Of a DNA stretch of 33,376 bases, positions 1 through 7,149 are shown piece by piece. Numbering within the stretch: position 1 is the first letter of the stretch; every line of letters begins with the position of its first letter. This DNA comes from Betaproteobacteria bacterium (GTDB taxonomy: Bacteria > Pseudomonadota > Gammaproteobacteria > Burkholderiales > SG8-39). The stretch covers positions 1-33,376 of the forward strand of contig VBCM01000081.1 in the NCBI GenBank assembly GCA_005883675.1, read 5' to 3'. The translations under genes were made by a program, and so were the position numbers. The notes under the pieces were generated by a model. It searched no databases. It had not been told where the DNA came from and worked only from the letters and a program-made list of their open reading frames with translations.

Positions 1-1969
1 GGTCGACCGCGGCCGCCAGATCCATATTCGCGCCGGCGGTCCATGCGTCGTCAAAACTACCGCGGAGCAGCTCCCGCAGCTTGGCAGTCGTGTCGGTCAT
101 CAGTCGCGCGTCGATCGGTTCAAGCGCCAAGCCAAGCGTGCTGCACGCCTTGGAGACCGCGCCGCCGAGCCGGGCACCCGCGTCCGGGTCGCCGCGCGCG
201 AGCGCAACGGCGGCGGCTGCGGCGAGGCTCCACGTGAGAGTGTGTGCGTCTCCGATCGAGCTGCTGAGCCCGAGGCTCTCGCGCAGCTTCGCCGCCGCGG
301 CTTCGGTCTCGCCGCCGTGCAGGTCGATCACCGCGAGGTTTCCGAGGCAGCTCGCTATCCCGTACGTGTCGCCGACGGAGCGGTAGCCCTCGAGCGCGCG
401 CTCGATCAGTGGACCTGCGCGCCGGTCGTCGACGCTCATGAGCATGTAGCCGAGGTTCGACCGGACGACCGCAGCCCCTCGAGCATCCCCGCTACGGTCT
501 GCAAGGTCCAGCGCTTCATCGTTTATTGCCGCTGCACGCAGCGTATCGCCTAGGCAGATGTACGTCCCCGCAAGGTGGGTGAGGGCGAGCACAAGCCAGC
601 GCGTGTCACCGATCTGCCGCAGAACATCGGCGGCCTCCTCGAAAAGGGCTCGGGAGCGCTCGAAATCGCCGCCGGCGTCGACCATATGGGCCATCCCGAA
701 CAGGCCTCGCGCTCGCGCCGTCGGAGATGCGTTCTGGCCGACGGCGAACGCCCGCTCGTACCAGAGCGACGCCTCGGCGATGCGTCCCCGGTTCCACCAG
801 AAACGCCATATCGTCCCGGCCAGCATCAGCGCGCGTTCACCGTCGCGACTCTCGCAGGCGTACGCGAGCGCCTCGCGGAGATTGTCGTTTTCCACCACGA
901 GACGGTCGTACCACTGACGCTGCTCGGGCCCGGTCAGCTTCGGCTCGGCCTGCTCGACCAGCTGGAGGAAAAACCCCAGGTGCCGGTCGCGGATTTCGTC
1001 CCGCTCGGAACTCCCCTCGATGCGCTCGCGACCGAACTCGCGAATCGTCTCGAGCATGAGAAACCGGCCCTCGCCGACGGGCTTCAACAGGCTCCAGTCG
1101 ACGAGTGCGGTGACCTGGTCGAGGTCCGTTCGGGCGACGACCTCTGCCGCCTCGAGCGAAAAGCTGCCTGGGAAGACCGCGAGCCGATGGAAGGCTCGCT
1201 GCAGCGGCTCCTCCAGGAGGGCGTAGCTCCAACCGATCGTCGCGCGGAGCGTCTGTTGCCGTTCGGGCGCATCGCGCGTGCCGCCGGTCAGCAGCGGGAG
1301 GCTGTGAGCGAGCCGCTCCAGCAGCAACGACGGGTCGAGCACCAGCAGCGCGTCTCGGTCGCGCAGCTCCTTCAGTTCGCGCACTCCCGCGGCGAGCGCG
1401 ATCGTCGCGGCGACGAGCGCCGGCTCTTGAACCGGCGCGAGGGGAACGAACACGACTCCGCCGCGGACGCTGTCGACCAGCCCGGCGGCGACCTGCAGCG
1501 CCAGGCGCGTCTTGCCGCTCCCGCCTGCCCCCGTCACCGTGACGAGACGCGCGCCGCCGGCCAGCATGCTGCGCAGCTCGGTCAACTCCCGCTCGCGACC
1601 GATGAAGCGCGTGCGCTGCTCGGGTAGGCCATGCGGGCTCGCAGTTGAAGCAGCGGCCGGCCCCGCGCCGTTCGCGCCGAGCGGCACGGTGAACCGATAC
1701 CCTAGCCCCGGGATCGTTGCGATCGCTTCGGCTCCAAGGATCTTACGCAGGGCACTGATCTGCACCTGAAGGTTGTTCTCCTCCACGACCAGCCCGGGCC
1801 ACGCCAACTCAAGCAACTCCTCTTTGGTGACCAACCGCTCGCGCCGCTCGACCAAGGCGAGCAGAACGTCTAACGCCCTTGCTCCCAGCGCCACCGGCAG
1901 CCCCTCCACAAGGAATTGCCGGGTGGTCGGATTGAGCTCGAACCGGCCGAAGCGATATGGGGTGTTCAA
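1..1969 (-). CDS. Winged-helix / P-loop ATPase / TPR transcriptional regulator (partial, 3' end outside window)
   Basis: About 656 residues are visible and the frame is still open at the window edge. Residues 1-100 form an OmpR/PhoB-type winged helix (YRFGRFELNP at the N-terminus, VTKEELLELAWPG in the recognition region). A P-loop GAGGSGKT lies at 147-154. After the ATPase come TPR-like helices from about residue 350 onward. The family is the AfsR/SARP-like signal-integrating ATPase regulators, which bind DNA through the N-terminal domain. The start is a TTG at 1969: an in-frame TGA lies upstream, no ATG or GTG occurs between them, and the winged-helix fold begins right after it. Oddity: the stretch between the P-loop and the conserved LLTGG/QQTL segment is about 80 residues, where relatives as I know them have about 200, so most of the ATPase core is missing in frame. 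It is divergent from a small membrane protein gene. Confidence 0.85.
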   Translation of the reverse strand, partial: MNTPYRFGRFELNPTTRQFLVEGLPVALGARALDVLLALVERRERLVTKEELLELAWPGLVVEENNLQVQISALRKILGAEAIATIPGLGYRFTVPLGANGAGPAAASTASPHGLPEQRTRFIGRERELTELRSMLAGGARLVTVTGAGGSGKTRLALQVAAGLVDSVRGGVVFVPLAPVQEPALVAATIALAAGVRELKELRDRDALLVLDPSLLLERLAHSLPLLTGGTRDAPERQQTLRATIGWSYALLEEPLQRAFHRLAVFPGSFSLEAAEVVARTDLDQVTALVDWSLLKPVGEGRFLMLETIREFGRERIEGSSERDEIRDRHLGFFLQLVEQAEPKLTGPEQRQWYDRLVVENDNLREALAYACESRDGERALMLAGTIWRFWWNRGRIAEASLWYERAFAVGQNASPTARARGLFGMAHMVDAGGDFERSRALFEEAADVLRQIGDTRWLVLALTHLAGTYICLGDTLRAAAINDEALDLADRSGDARGAAVVRSNLGYMLMSVDDRRAGPLIERALEGYRSVGDTYGIASCLGNLAVIDLHGGETEAAAAKLRESLGLSSSIGDAHTLTWSLAAAAAVALARGDPDAGARLGGAVSKACSTLGLALEPIDARLMTDTTAKLRELLRGSFDDAWTAGANMDLAAAVD

Positions 1970-2033
1970 GGCAGGGCGCGGGGGACCGCTCCTCGAAGTG
2001 GCGACCCGCTGAAATCTACCGCAGCGGCTGCCG

Positions 2034-2060
2034 TTTCAGAAGGTTTCAGCCACGTTTCAG
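2034..2060. promoter_or_regulatory. Three tandem TTTCAG repeats on a 10-11 bp period (candidate operator)
   Basis: TTTCAG begins at 2034, 2044 and 2055, and an inverted copy CTGAAA lies at 2009-2014. Direct repeats one helical turn apart are how OmpR/PhoB-type winged helices usually bind. The neighbouring regulator has such a domain, so autoregulation and control of the divergent small gene is plausible. The rest of the 180 bp gap (1970-2149) shows nothing else I can name. Confidence 0.45.
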
Positions 2061-2149
2061 GCGCCTAAAGGACTGAATCGGTCCGGCAGGCAGAACCTAC
2101 GCACTGCGATACAGGGGCTTTCCAACCGATTCAATTTGAGGAAATTGCC

Positions 2150-2398
2150 ATGAACGCCAGACTGAACTTCGCCTCCCACAGCTCGAGCCTGACCGTCGCC
2201 ATCGCCGCAGTGGCCACGATCATCGCCATGAGTATTCTGTGGACTGTCGTAATACTCTTCCAGAGCAGGGGCGCACCGATGGAACAGCTCGCTGCCGCCG
2301 AGCGTGCCTGCGTCCAGCATGCCTACCAATCGGAGCGTACGGCCTGCATGAATGAATGGCGTGCCGCATCGCAGCCGAAGCGCGTAGCCCGTCGATAG
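2150..2398 (+). CDS. Small single-pass membrane protein, unknown function
   Basis: This encodes 82 residues. A polar N-terminus is followed by a hydrophobic helix at about 14-37 (LTVAIAAVATIIAMSILWTV), then a charged C-terminal tail with two cysteines (ERACVQHAY, RTACMNEW) and a basic end. The start is well supported by GAGGAA seven bases before the ATG. It matches no family I recognise. The two tail cysteines could form a disulfide if the tail is periplasmic. Its divergent position across the TTTCAG repeats from the winged-helix ATPase regulator suggests it is a target of that regulator. That is inference from layout only. Confidence 0.65.
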   Translation: MNARLNFASHSSSLTVAIAAVATIIAMSILWTVVILFQSRGAPMEQLAAAERACVQHAYQSERTACMNEWRAASQPKRVARR

Positions 2399-2418
2399 GG
2401 AAGATAGTCAATCGTTTC

Positions 2419-2453
2419 ATGACGCTTCGCAAATTGCGTTTGGTGCGTCATGC
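2419..2453. terminator. Nested hairpin between convergent genes
   Basis: CATGACGC (2419-2426) pairs perfectly with GCGTCATG (2446-2453), and the loop holds a second palindrome CGCAA-A-TTGCG (2429-2439). It lies between the ends of two convergent genes. There is no U-tract on either strand, so it is not a textbook intrinsic terminator. The remaining bases to 2499 show nothing else. Confidence 0.35.
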
Positions 2454-2499
2454 CGAAACAAAAACGTGGTCGGTCCCTGATTCGGGTTAGTTTGCTGCC

Positions 2500-2952
2500 C
2501 TAGCGGCTGCCGGAGCGCGTGCGGGTGAGCTGGCTCGTGGTGCTGGCAAGGCGCGCGGCGAGGATCTTGATGAGCTCGACGGCGGCGTCCGGGTTCTCGC
2601 GGATCACCTTCATGAAGAGTTCCTTGGAGATCTTGAGCGTCTCGACCTTGGTGATCGCCTTGGCGGTGGCGGTGCGCGGCACTTCGCCGTAGATCGCGAT
2701 CTCGCCGAGGAGGTCGTTCTTGCCCATGTTGTTGATCACGATCGGCCCCGAGGGCGTCGGCACCGAGATCTCGACCGTGCCGTCGATGATGATGTAGGCT
2801 GCCTCGCCGACGTCGCCGGCGTTGAACATCACCTGGCCGGCGTCGTACTTCAGCCGCTCCGCCGAGAAGCAAAGCAGCTTCTGCATGGCCGGCTGGATTT
2901 TGCTGAAGATTTGCACCTGCCGGATGAGTTCCACTTCCTGCTCGAGGCTCAT
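2500..2952 (-). CDS. Stand-alone cyclic nucleotide-binding (CAP_ED) domain protein
   Basis: This encodes 150 residues, almost entirely one cNMP-binding beta-roll with no DNA-binding domain. The phosphate-binding cassette is intact: L-G-E at 82-84 (E84 is the usual ribose contact) and P-R-T-A-T at 92-96 (R93 is the usual phosphate contact). The start at 2952 (MSLEQEVEL) is chosen because GAAAGG lies just upstream and it sits 10 bases after the stop of the ABC protein; a longer reading would overlap that gene. Co-transcription with the degenerate ABC exporter suggests it is that protein's regulatory subunit. A nucleotide cyclase is encoded about 4 kb away. A ligand of cAMP or cGMP is known for the family; its identity here is not determined. 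Confidence 0.88.
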   Translation of the reverse strand: MSLEQEVELIRQVQIFSKIQPAMQKLLCFSAERLKYDAGQVMFNAGDVGEAAYIIIDGTVEISVPTPSGPIVINNMGKNDLLGEIAIYGEVPRTATAKAITKVETLKISKELFMKVIRENPDAAVELIKILAARLASTTSQLTRTRSGSR

Positions 2953-2962
2953 GGCTTGCCTT

Positions 2963-5674
2963 TCATGCGGCGAGCAGCAGCTTCTGCAGCGGCCCGCCAT
3001 TCGATTTCAACTGGGCGAAGGCGCCCTTCTCGGCGAGCTTGCCGTGCTCCATCACCAGTACGACGCCGAAGCGCTCGGCAAGGTCAGGGCGCTGCACCAC
3101 CCAAACCAGCCCCCGGCCCTTGCGCTCGGCGAGGATGCCCTCGAGCAGGCGCTGTTGCGAAGCTGGATCGAGCCCCGCGACGGCGTGGTCGACGACCAGG
3201 AGCTCGGGACGCTTGATGAGCGCGCGCACCAGCGCGATCTTCTGCCGGTCAGCGATCGCGAGCCGCGCGCCGCCGACGCCCACCTGGTAATCGAGGCCGA
3301 TTCTCACCACCAGCGGCCGCAGCCCGAGCTCGTCCATCAGCTCGCGCACGAGCGCCGTGATACGCGTGGCGGCTTCGGCCTGGCCGGTGACGATCTTGCC
3401 GAAGAGGATGTTGTCCTGCAGCGAGGCGGCGCTGTTGTAGCGCTGCGCGTCGAAGAATTCGATCGCGCGGCGCAGCTCCTCGGGCAGGTGGGCGGCGAAA
3501 TAGCGCCGCGCCTCGACCACGCGCGCCTCGAAGCCCTCGTCGATGAGTCCCAGGCGATGCCGGTCGGCGATCAGCTTGAAAGTGAGCGAGATGAGGGCGA
3601 GGCGCTCGGCCTCCTCGATCTCCTTCAGGCCGAGCTCGCCCGCGCGCTGCAGGATCGCCTTGTACTGCGGCAGGTCCTCCTGGCGGATGAAGCTGTACTG
3701 GGCGAAGAATTCATGCCCCGGCGGCAGGTCGCTGAAGAGCTCGACCATCGTCTGGGCGACCTTGTGACCGGTGCGCAGCAGCAGCTCGTAGAGTCCCGTG
3801 TCGTGCAGCACGCGGCGCACGTACGCGTTCGCCGCCAGGTCCTCGATGTCGAAGGCGCGGCCGACCGGCGTGCCGAAGAGCAGGTTCTCGGCGAGCGTGG
3901 CGTTGCGGTTGTACTTGTTGGGATCGAAGCGCTCGACCCAGTCCTGGATGCCGAGCGACGCAAGCCGCTCACGCAGGCGCGTGCGTGCCGCGAGCACGCG
4001 CTCGGCGAGCGTGCTGTTCTTGCGCGTATCGGCGGCGCCGCGCAGGCCGAGCTCGAAGATCGTCTCCTCGAGATCGACCACCGCGAGGAGCTCGGCGATG
4101 CGGGCATCGAGCTCCTCGCGCCCGGCGACGCCGGCCGCCGCGTAGTCGATCCACTCGGCGTTGACATCGAGCGTGCTGTTGCCGCTGCGCGCCGCTTCCT
4201 GCAGCTCGAAGTCGCGCTGGCGGCGCACTTCGTCCTCATACTGCGCCGGGCGCACCGGCCGATGCTTGAGGCTATAGACGATGTTCTCGCGTACCGAGAG
4301 CGGGAAGAGATAGGCGGGCGCGCCGACGTAGGCGAGCGCGCGCCCGGTGACCGCCTCGGGAGCGCGCGTGAGATCCATCCCGCCGAGCTCGATCGAGCCG
4401 TTCGTCGGCATCACCAGCCGCGCGAGGAGCTGCGCGAGCTCGCTCGCGCCGCTCGCCGGCCGCCCGACGATCGCGATGTGCTCCTTCAGCGCGCACTCGA
4501 ACGACACGCCGTCGACCACGCGCGCGCCGGCATCGTCGTGCAGCGTGATGGCGGAGACTTTGAGCCGGCCATCGCGGGGCAGCTCGGGCGCTTCCAACGG
4601 CGCCTGCAGCTCGGCGGGCGCCGTTTCCTCGGCGCTGAACTGCTCGACCACCTGGTTGTACTTGATCTCGACGTCGAGGCGCTGCTGGTCCCAGTCGATC
4701 AGCTCCTTCACCGGCGTCGGCAGGTCCTTGTACGCCGCGATGACCGCGACCAGCGCGCCGATGTCGAGACGCCCGACGATCACCAGGTAGCCGCCCACCG
4801 TATAGAAGAGGAACGGCGTCACCTGCGAGAGGAAGTTGTTCAGGAACTTGACCAGGAACTTGCGCTGGTAGAGCTCGAAGCGGATGCGAAAGATCCTTCC
4901 CAGCCGGGCGGAGATCTCGGCGCGTTCCCAGTTCGACGTATCGTGCGCGTGGATCTCCGCCGCGCCGTCGACACACTCGGCAATGCGCCCGGCGAGCGCA
5001 CGCGCGGTGAGCTGCCGTTCGCGGCTGAGCACCAGCAGGCGCTTCCTCAGCCTCGGGATCACGACCGCCTGCACGCCGACCACGGCGAGCGCGATCAGCC
5101 CGAGCCAGACCTGCTGATAGACGATGAAGAACATCGCCGTAAGCGCCTGGCCGCCGAGGAAGAGCGGCGTGATGAGCGCCTCGCCGATGAAGCCGCCAAG
5201 CGGCTCGACCTCGTCCTTGACCATGGTCGCCATCTCGGCGGCCTTCACGCGGCGGAAGCGCGCGAGCGGAAAGCGCAGGATATGGTCGAAGAGCGCGTAG
5301 CGCAGGCGCCTTAGCATGCGCTCGCCCATCCAGCCCTTCATGGTGTTGATCTGGAACTTGAGCCAGCCGTTCAGGACGATGAGCGCGAGGAACAGGACCG
5401 ACAGCGCCAACAGATAAGGCAGGCGCTCGAGGTCCATGCCGAGGAAGCGCCTCACCGAATCGTCGTGCGGGAAGCCGACGCCCTGGATCGCCTGGTTGAT
5501 GATCGTCTTCGGCAGATCGAGCGACAGGTAGTACACCACCATCGACGCGACCACGAGCGGCACGATCAGGAGCTGATCGCGCTTGCTGTAGCGGATGATG
5601 AAGCCGAAGAGGCTGCGTTCCAGTGGAAAATCCCCTGTACCATTATATTGAATGAGGGAGAAGTCCCCTTTCAC
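2963..5674 (-). CDS. ABC exporter-like protein with a fully degenerate nucleotide-binding domain
   Basis: This encodes about 903 residues. The N-terminal 330 residues form an ABC type-1 exporter membrane domain with several hydrophobic spans. The C-terminal domain follows the NBD fold but every catalytic motif is altered. Walker A is GRPASGAS (404-411, Lys replaced by Ala410). The Q-loop reads VGAPAYLF (Gln to Ala). The signature reads LAIAD (805-809) in place of LSGGQ. Walker B is LLVVDH (His830 for the catalytic Glu). The switch His is Gln861. The part between Walker A and the signature is greatly enlarged and holds three copies of a [S/T]L-x-[E/D]N-[I/L]-L-F-G-like motif (460, 593, 751). 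The start is uncertain: GTG 5674 is used; GTG 5725, ATG 5704 or a CTG at 5623 are possible. It is followed directly by the cNMP-binding protein. The substrate is unknown. Confidence 0.85.
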   Translation of the reverse strand: MKGDFSLIQYNGTGDFPLERSLFGFIIRYSKRDQLLIVPLVVASMVVYYLSLDLPKTIINQAIQGVGFPHDDSVRRFLGMDLERLPYLLALSVLFLALIVLNGWLKFQINTMKGWMGERMLRRLRYALFDHILRFPLARFRRVKAAEMATMVKDEVEPLGGFIGEALITPLFLGGQALTAMFFIVYQQVWLGLIALAVVGVQAVVIPRLRKRLLVLSRERQLTARALAGRIAECVDGAAEIHAHDTSNWERAEISARLGRIFRIRFELYQRKFLVKFLNNFLSQVTPFLFYTVGGYLVIVGRLDIGALVAVIAAYKDLPTPVKELIDWDQQRLDVEIKYNQVVEQFSAEETAPAELQAPLEAPELPRDGRLKVSAITLHDDAGARVVDGVSFECALKEHIAIVGRPASGASELAQLLARLVMPTNGSIELGGMDLTRAPEAVTGRALAYVGAPAYLFPLSVRENIVYSLKHRPVRPAQYEDEVRRQRDFELQEAARSGNSTLDVNAEWIDYAAAGVAGREELDARIAELLAVVDLEETIFELGLRGAADTRKNSTLAERVLAARTRLRERLASLGIQDWVERFDPNKYNRNATLAENLLFGTPVGRAFDIEDLAANAYVRRVLHDTGLYELLLRTGHKVAQTMVELFSDLPPGHEFFAQYSFIRQEDLPQYKAILQRAGELGLKEIEEAERLALISLTFKLIADRHRLGLIDEGFEARVVEARRYFAAHLPEELRRAIEFFDAQRYNSAASLQDNILFGKIVTGQAEAATRITALVRELMDELGLRPLVVRIGLDYQVGVGGARLAIADRQKIALVRALIKRPELLVVDHAVAGLDPASQQRLLEGILAERKGRGLVWVVQRPDLAERFGVVLVMEHGKLAEKGAFAQLKSNGGPLQKLLLAA
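5642..5647 (-). promoter_or_regulatory. Perfect -10 hexamer TATAAT (minus strand) in the divergent start region
   Basis: TATAAT reads on the minus strand inside an AT-rich patch of an otherwise GC-rich region. I see no good -35. If used, transcription would start near 5635, downstream of the GTG/ATG starts proposed for the ABC protein. That would favour a CTG start at 5623, preceded by AGGGGA. Confidence 0.3.
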
Positions 5675-6482
5675 GGTGCGCTTCTGGGGCGTGCGCGGCT
5701 CCATCGCCTGCTCGGGCCCGCGCACCGCGCGCTACGGCGGCAACACCTCGTCGCTCGAAGTGCGCTGCGGCGACGAGCTGCTGCTGTTCGATGCCGGCAC
5801 CGGAATGCGCTACCTGGGCAAGACGCTCGAAGGCACGCGGCTCGACGCCGACCTCTATTTCACGCACACGCACTTCGATCACGTGTGCGGGCTGCCGTTC
5901 TTCCGGCCGCTGTTCGATGCGCAGAACCGCTTTCGCCTGTGGGCGGGACACCTGCGCGGCGCGATGACGCTCAAGCGCGTGCTCGGGGAGTTCATGATGT
6001 CGCCGTTCTTTCCGGTACCGCCGGAAGTGTTCCGCTCCACCGTCGAATACCGCGACTTCAACGCCGGCGATACGCTCGCCTCGGTGAAAGGCGTACGCGT
6101 GCGTACCGCGGCGCTCAATCATCCCGACGGCGCCACCGGCTATCGCGTCGAGTACGACGGCCGCTCGTTGTGCTACGTCTCCGATACCGAGCACGTGCCC
6201 GGCAGCCTCGATCGCAACATCCTCGGCCTGATCGCCGGCGCGGACCTCGTCATCTACGACTGCATGTACACCGACGACGAGTACCGCCGCTACGTCGGCT
6301 GGGGGCATTCCACCTGGCAGGAAGGCATCCGCCTTTGCAAGGAAGCGGGCGCGCAGCGCATGGTGGTGTTCCACCACGACCCTGACCACGACGACGACAT
6401 GCTCGACGGCATCGCGCGCGAAGTGGAGAAGGCGCTGCCCGGCTCGCTCGTGGCGCACGAGGGCCTGGTCCTCGAGCCCTGA
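5652..6482 (+). CDS. MBL-fold metallohydrolase
   Basis: This encodes 276 residues of a metallo-beta-lactamase-fold hydrolase. The N-terminal VRFWGVRGSI and RYGGNTSS blocks are typical of the subfamily. The dinuclear metal site is complete: H72, H74, D76 and H77 in THTHFDH, H157 in LNHPDG, D178 in SDTEH and a late His in VFHHDPDH (241-242); H219 in GHSTW is also conserved. Members of this group include predicted phosphodiesterases, so hydrolysis of a cyclic nucleotide is possible but not shown. The ATG at 5652 lacks a clear ribosome site; a GTG at 5675 is an alternative. Its 5' end overlaps the longer readings of the divergent ABC gene. The methyltransferase follows on the same strand. Confidence 0.9.
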   Translation: MREKSPFTVRFWGVRGSIACSGPRTARYGGNTSSLEVRCGDELLLFDAGTGMRYLGKTLEGTRLDADLYFTHTHFDHVCGLPFFRPLFDAQNRFRLWAGHLRGAMTLKRVLGEFMMSPFFPVPPEVFRSTVEYRDFNAGDTLASVKGVRVRTAALNHPDGATGYRVEYDGRSLCYVSDTEHVPGSLDRNILGLIAGADLVIYDCMYTDDEYRRYVGWGHSTWQEGIRLCKEAGAQRMVVFHHDPDHDDDMLDGIAREVEKALPGSLVAHEGLVLEP

Positions 6483-6492
6483 CTTGTCGCCA

Positions 6493-7149
6493 ATGCGCGT
6501 CCTCGGCTGGATCGAGGACCTCGCTCCAGAACTCATCGCCATCGGCGCCGACGTGCCGCCCGCGCCGCGCTGGGACCAGGACTGGTTCCCGCGTCTCGAC
6601 GCCGCCGCCGCGTACGCCATCGTGCGCATGTCGCGCCCGGCGCGCATCGTCGAAGTGGGCTCCGGGCACTCCACCCGCTTTATGGCGCGCGCCGTGCGCG
6701 ACGGCGGGCTTGGCACGCAGATCACGGCCGTCGATCCCGCGCCCCGCGCGAGCATCGCCGGGCTGGGCGTTCGCTATCTGCAGCAGCCCGTGCAGTCGTG
6801 CTCGCTCGATATCTTCGACCTCGCGCCGGGCGATATCCTGTTCATCGATTCCAGCCACCAGCTCAAGCCCGGAAGCGACGTCGAGTTCCTGTTCGAGCGC
6901 GTGCTGCCGCGCCTTGCGAGCGATGTGCGCATCCACTTCCACGACGTCTTCCTGCCGGATGAGTACCCAGTGCAGTGGGCCTGGCGGCGCTATAACGAGC
7001 AGGCCGCGGTGGCAGAGCTGATCGGCGCTGGCTATGCGCTCGAGTTCTCGAGCCACACGGCGAGCGCCGGGCGGTTGAACGGCGTGCTGGGGCGCCTGCC
7101 GCTCGTGCCCGGGGCAATGGAGACGAGCCTGTGGCTCACCAAGCACTGA
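6493..7149 (+). CDS. Class I SAM-dependent methyltransferase
   Basis: This encodes 218 residues. The SAM-binding motif I is IVEVGSGHSTRF, followed by TAVDP (motif II acidic residue) and DILFIDSSHQ, which is the pattern of the Methyltransf_24 group. The protein then has RIHFHDVFLP. Relatives methylate small molecules or glycan components; the acceptor cannot be read from sequence. ATG 6493 is preferred over TTG 6484, though neither has a clear ribosome site. It begins 10 bases after the MBL gene and overlaps the cyclase gene by 19 bases, so the plus-strand genes appear co-transcribed. A role in modifying the same product as the neighbouring exporter or glycosyltransferases is conjecture. Confidence 0.87.
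   Translation: MRVLGWIEDLAPELIAIGADVPPAPRWDQDWFPRLDAAAAYAIVRMSRPARIVEVGSGHSTRFMARAVRDGGLGTQITAVDPAPRASIAGLGVRYLQQPVQSCSLDIFDLAPGDILFIDSSHQLKPGSDVEFLFERVLPRLASDVRIHFHDVFLPDEYPVQWAWRRYNEQAAVAELIGAGYALEFSSHTASAGRLNGVLGRLPLVPGAMETSLWLTKH

Noticed and set aside
575-1627. 350-codon plus-strand frame at the left end
   Set aside because: It is antisense to the winged-helix/P-loop/TPR gene, which has clear motifs; the plus-strand product has none.
3185-4475. Possibility that the ABC NBD motifs are degenerate because of sequencing errors
   Set aside because: Errors would give frameshifts or stops; instead one open frame continues and all changes are in-frame substitutions at five separate motifs.
2822-5314. 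830-codon open frame on the plus strand opposite the ABC protein gene
   Set aside because: Its translation is low-complexity and rich in Arg, Glu, Leu and His with no domain, while the minus strand gives a coherent exporter-like protein. GC-rich codon bias produces such antisense frames.
5643-7146. Minus-strand frames opposite the MBL and methyltransferase genes
   Set aside because: No motifs; the plus strand holds complete metal and SAM-binding sites.
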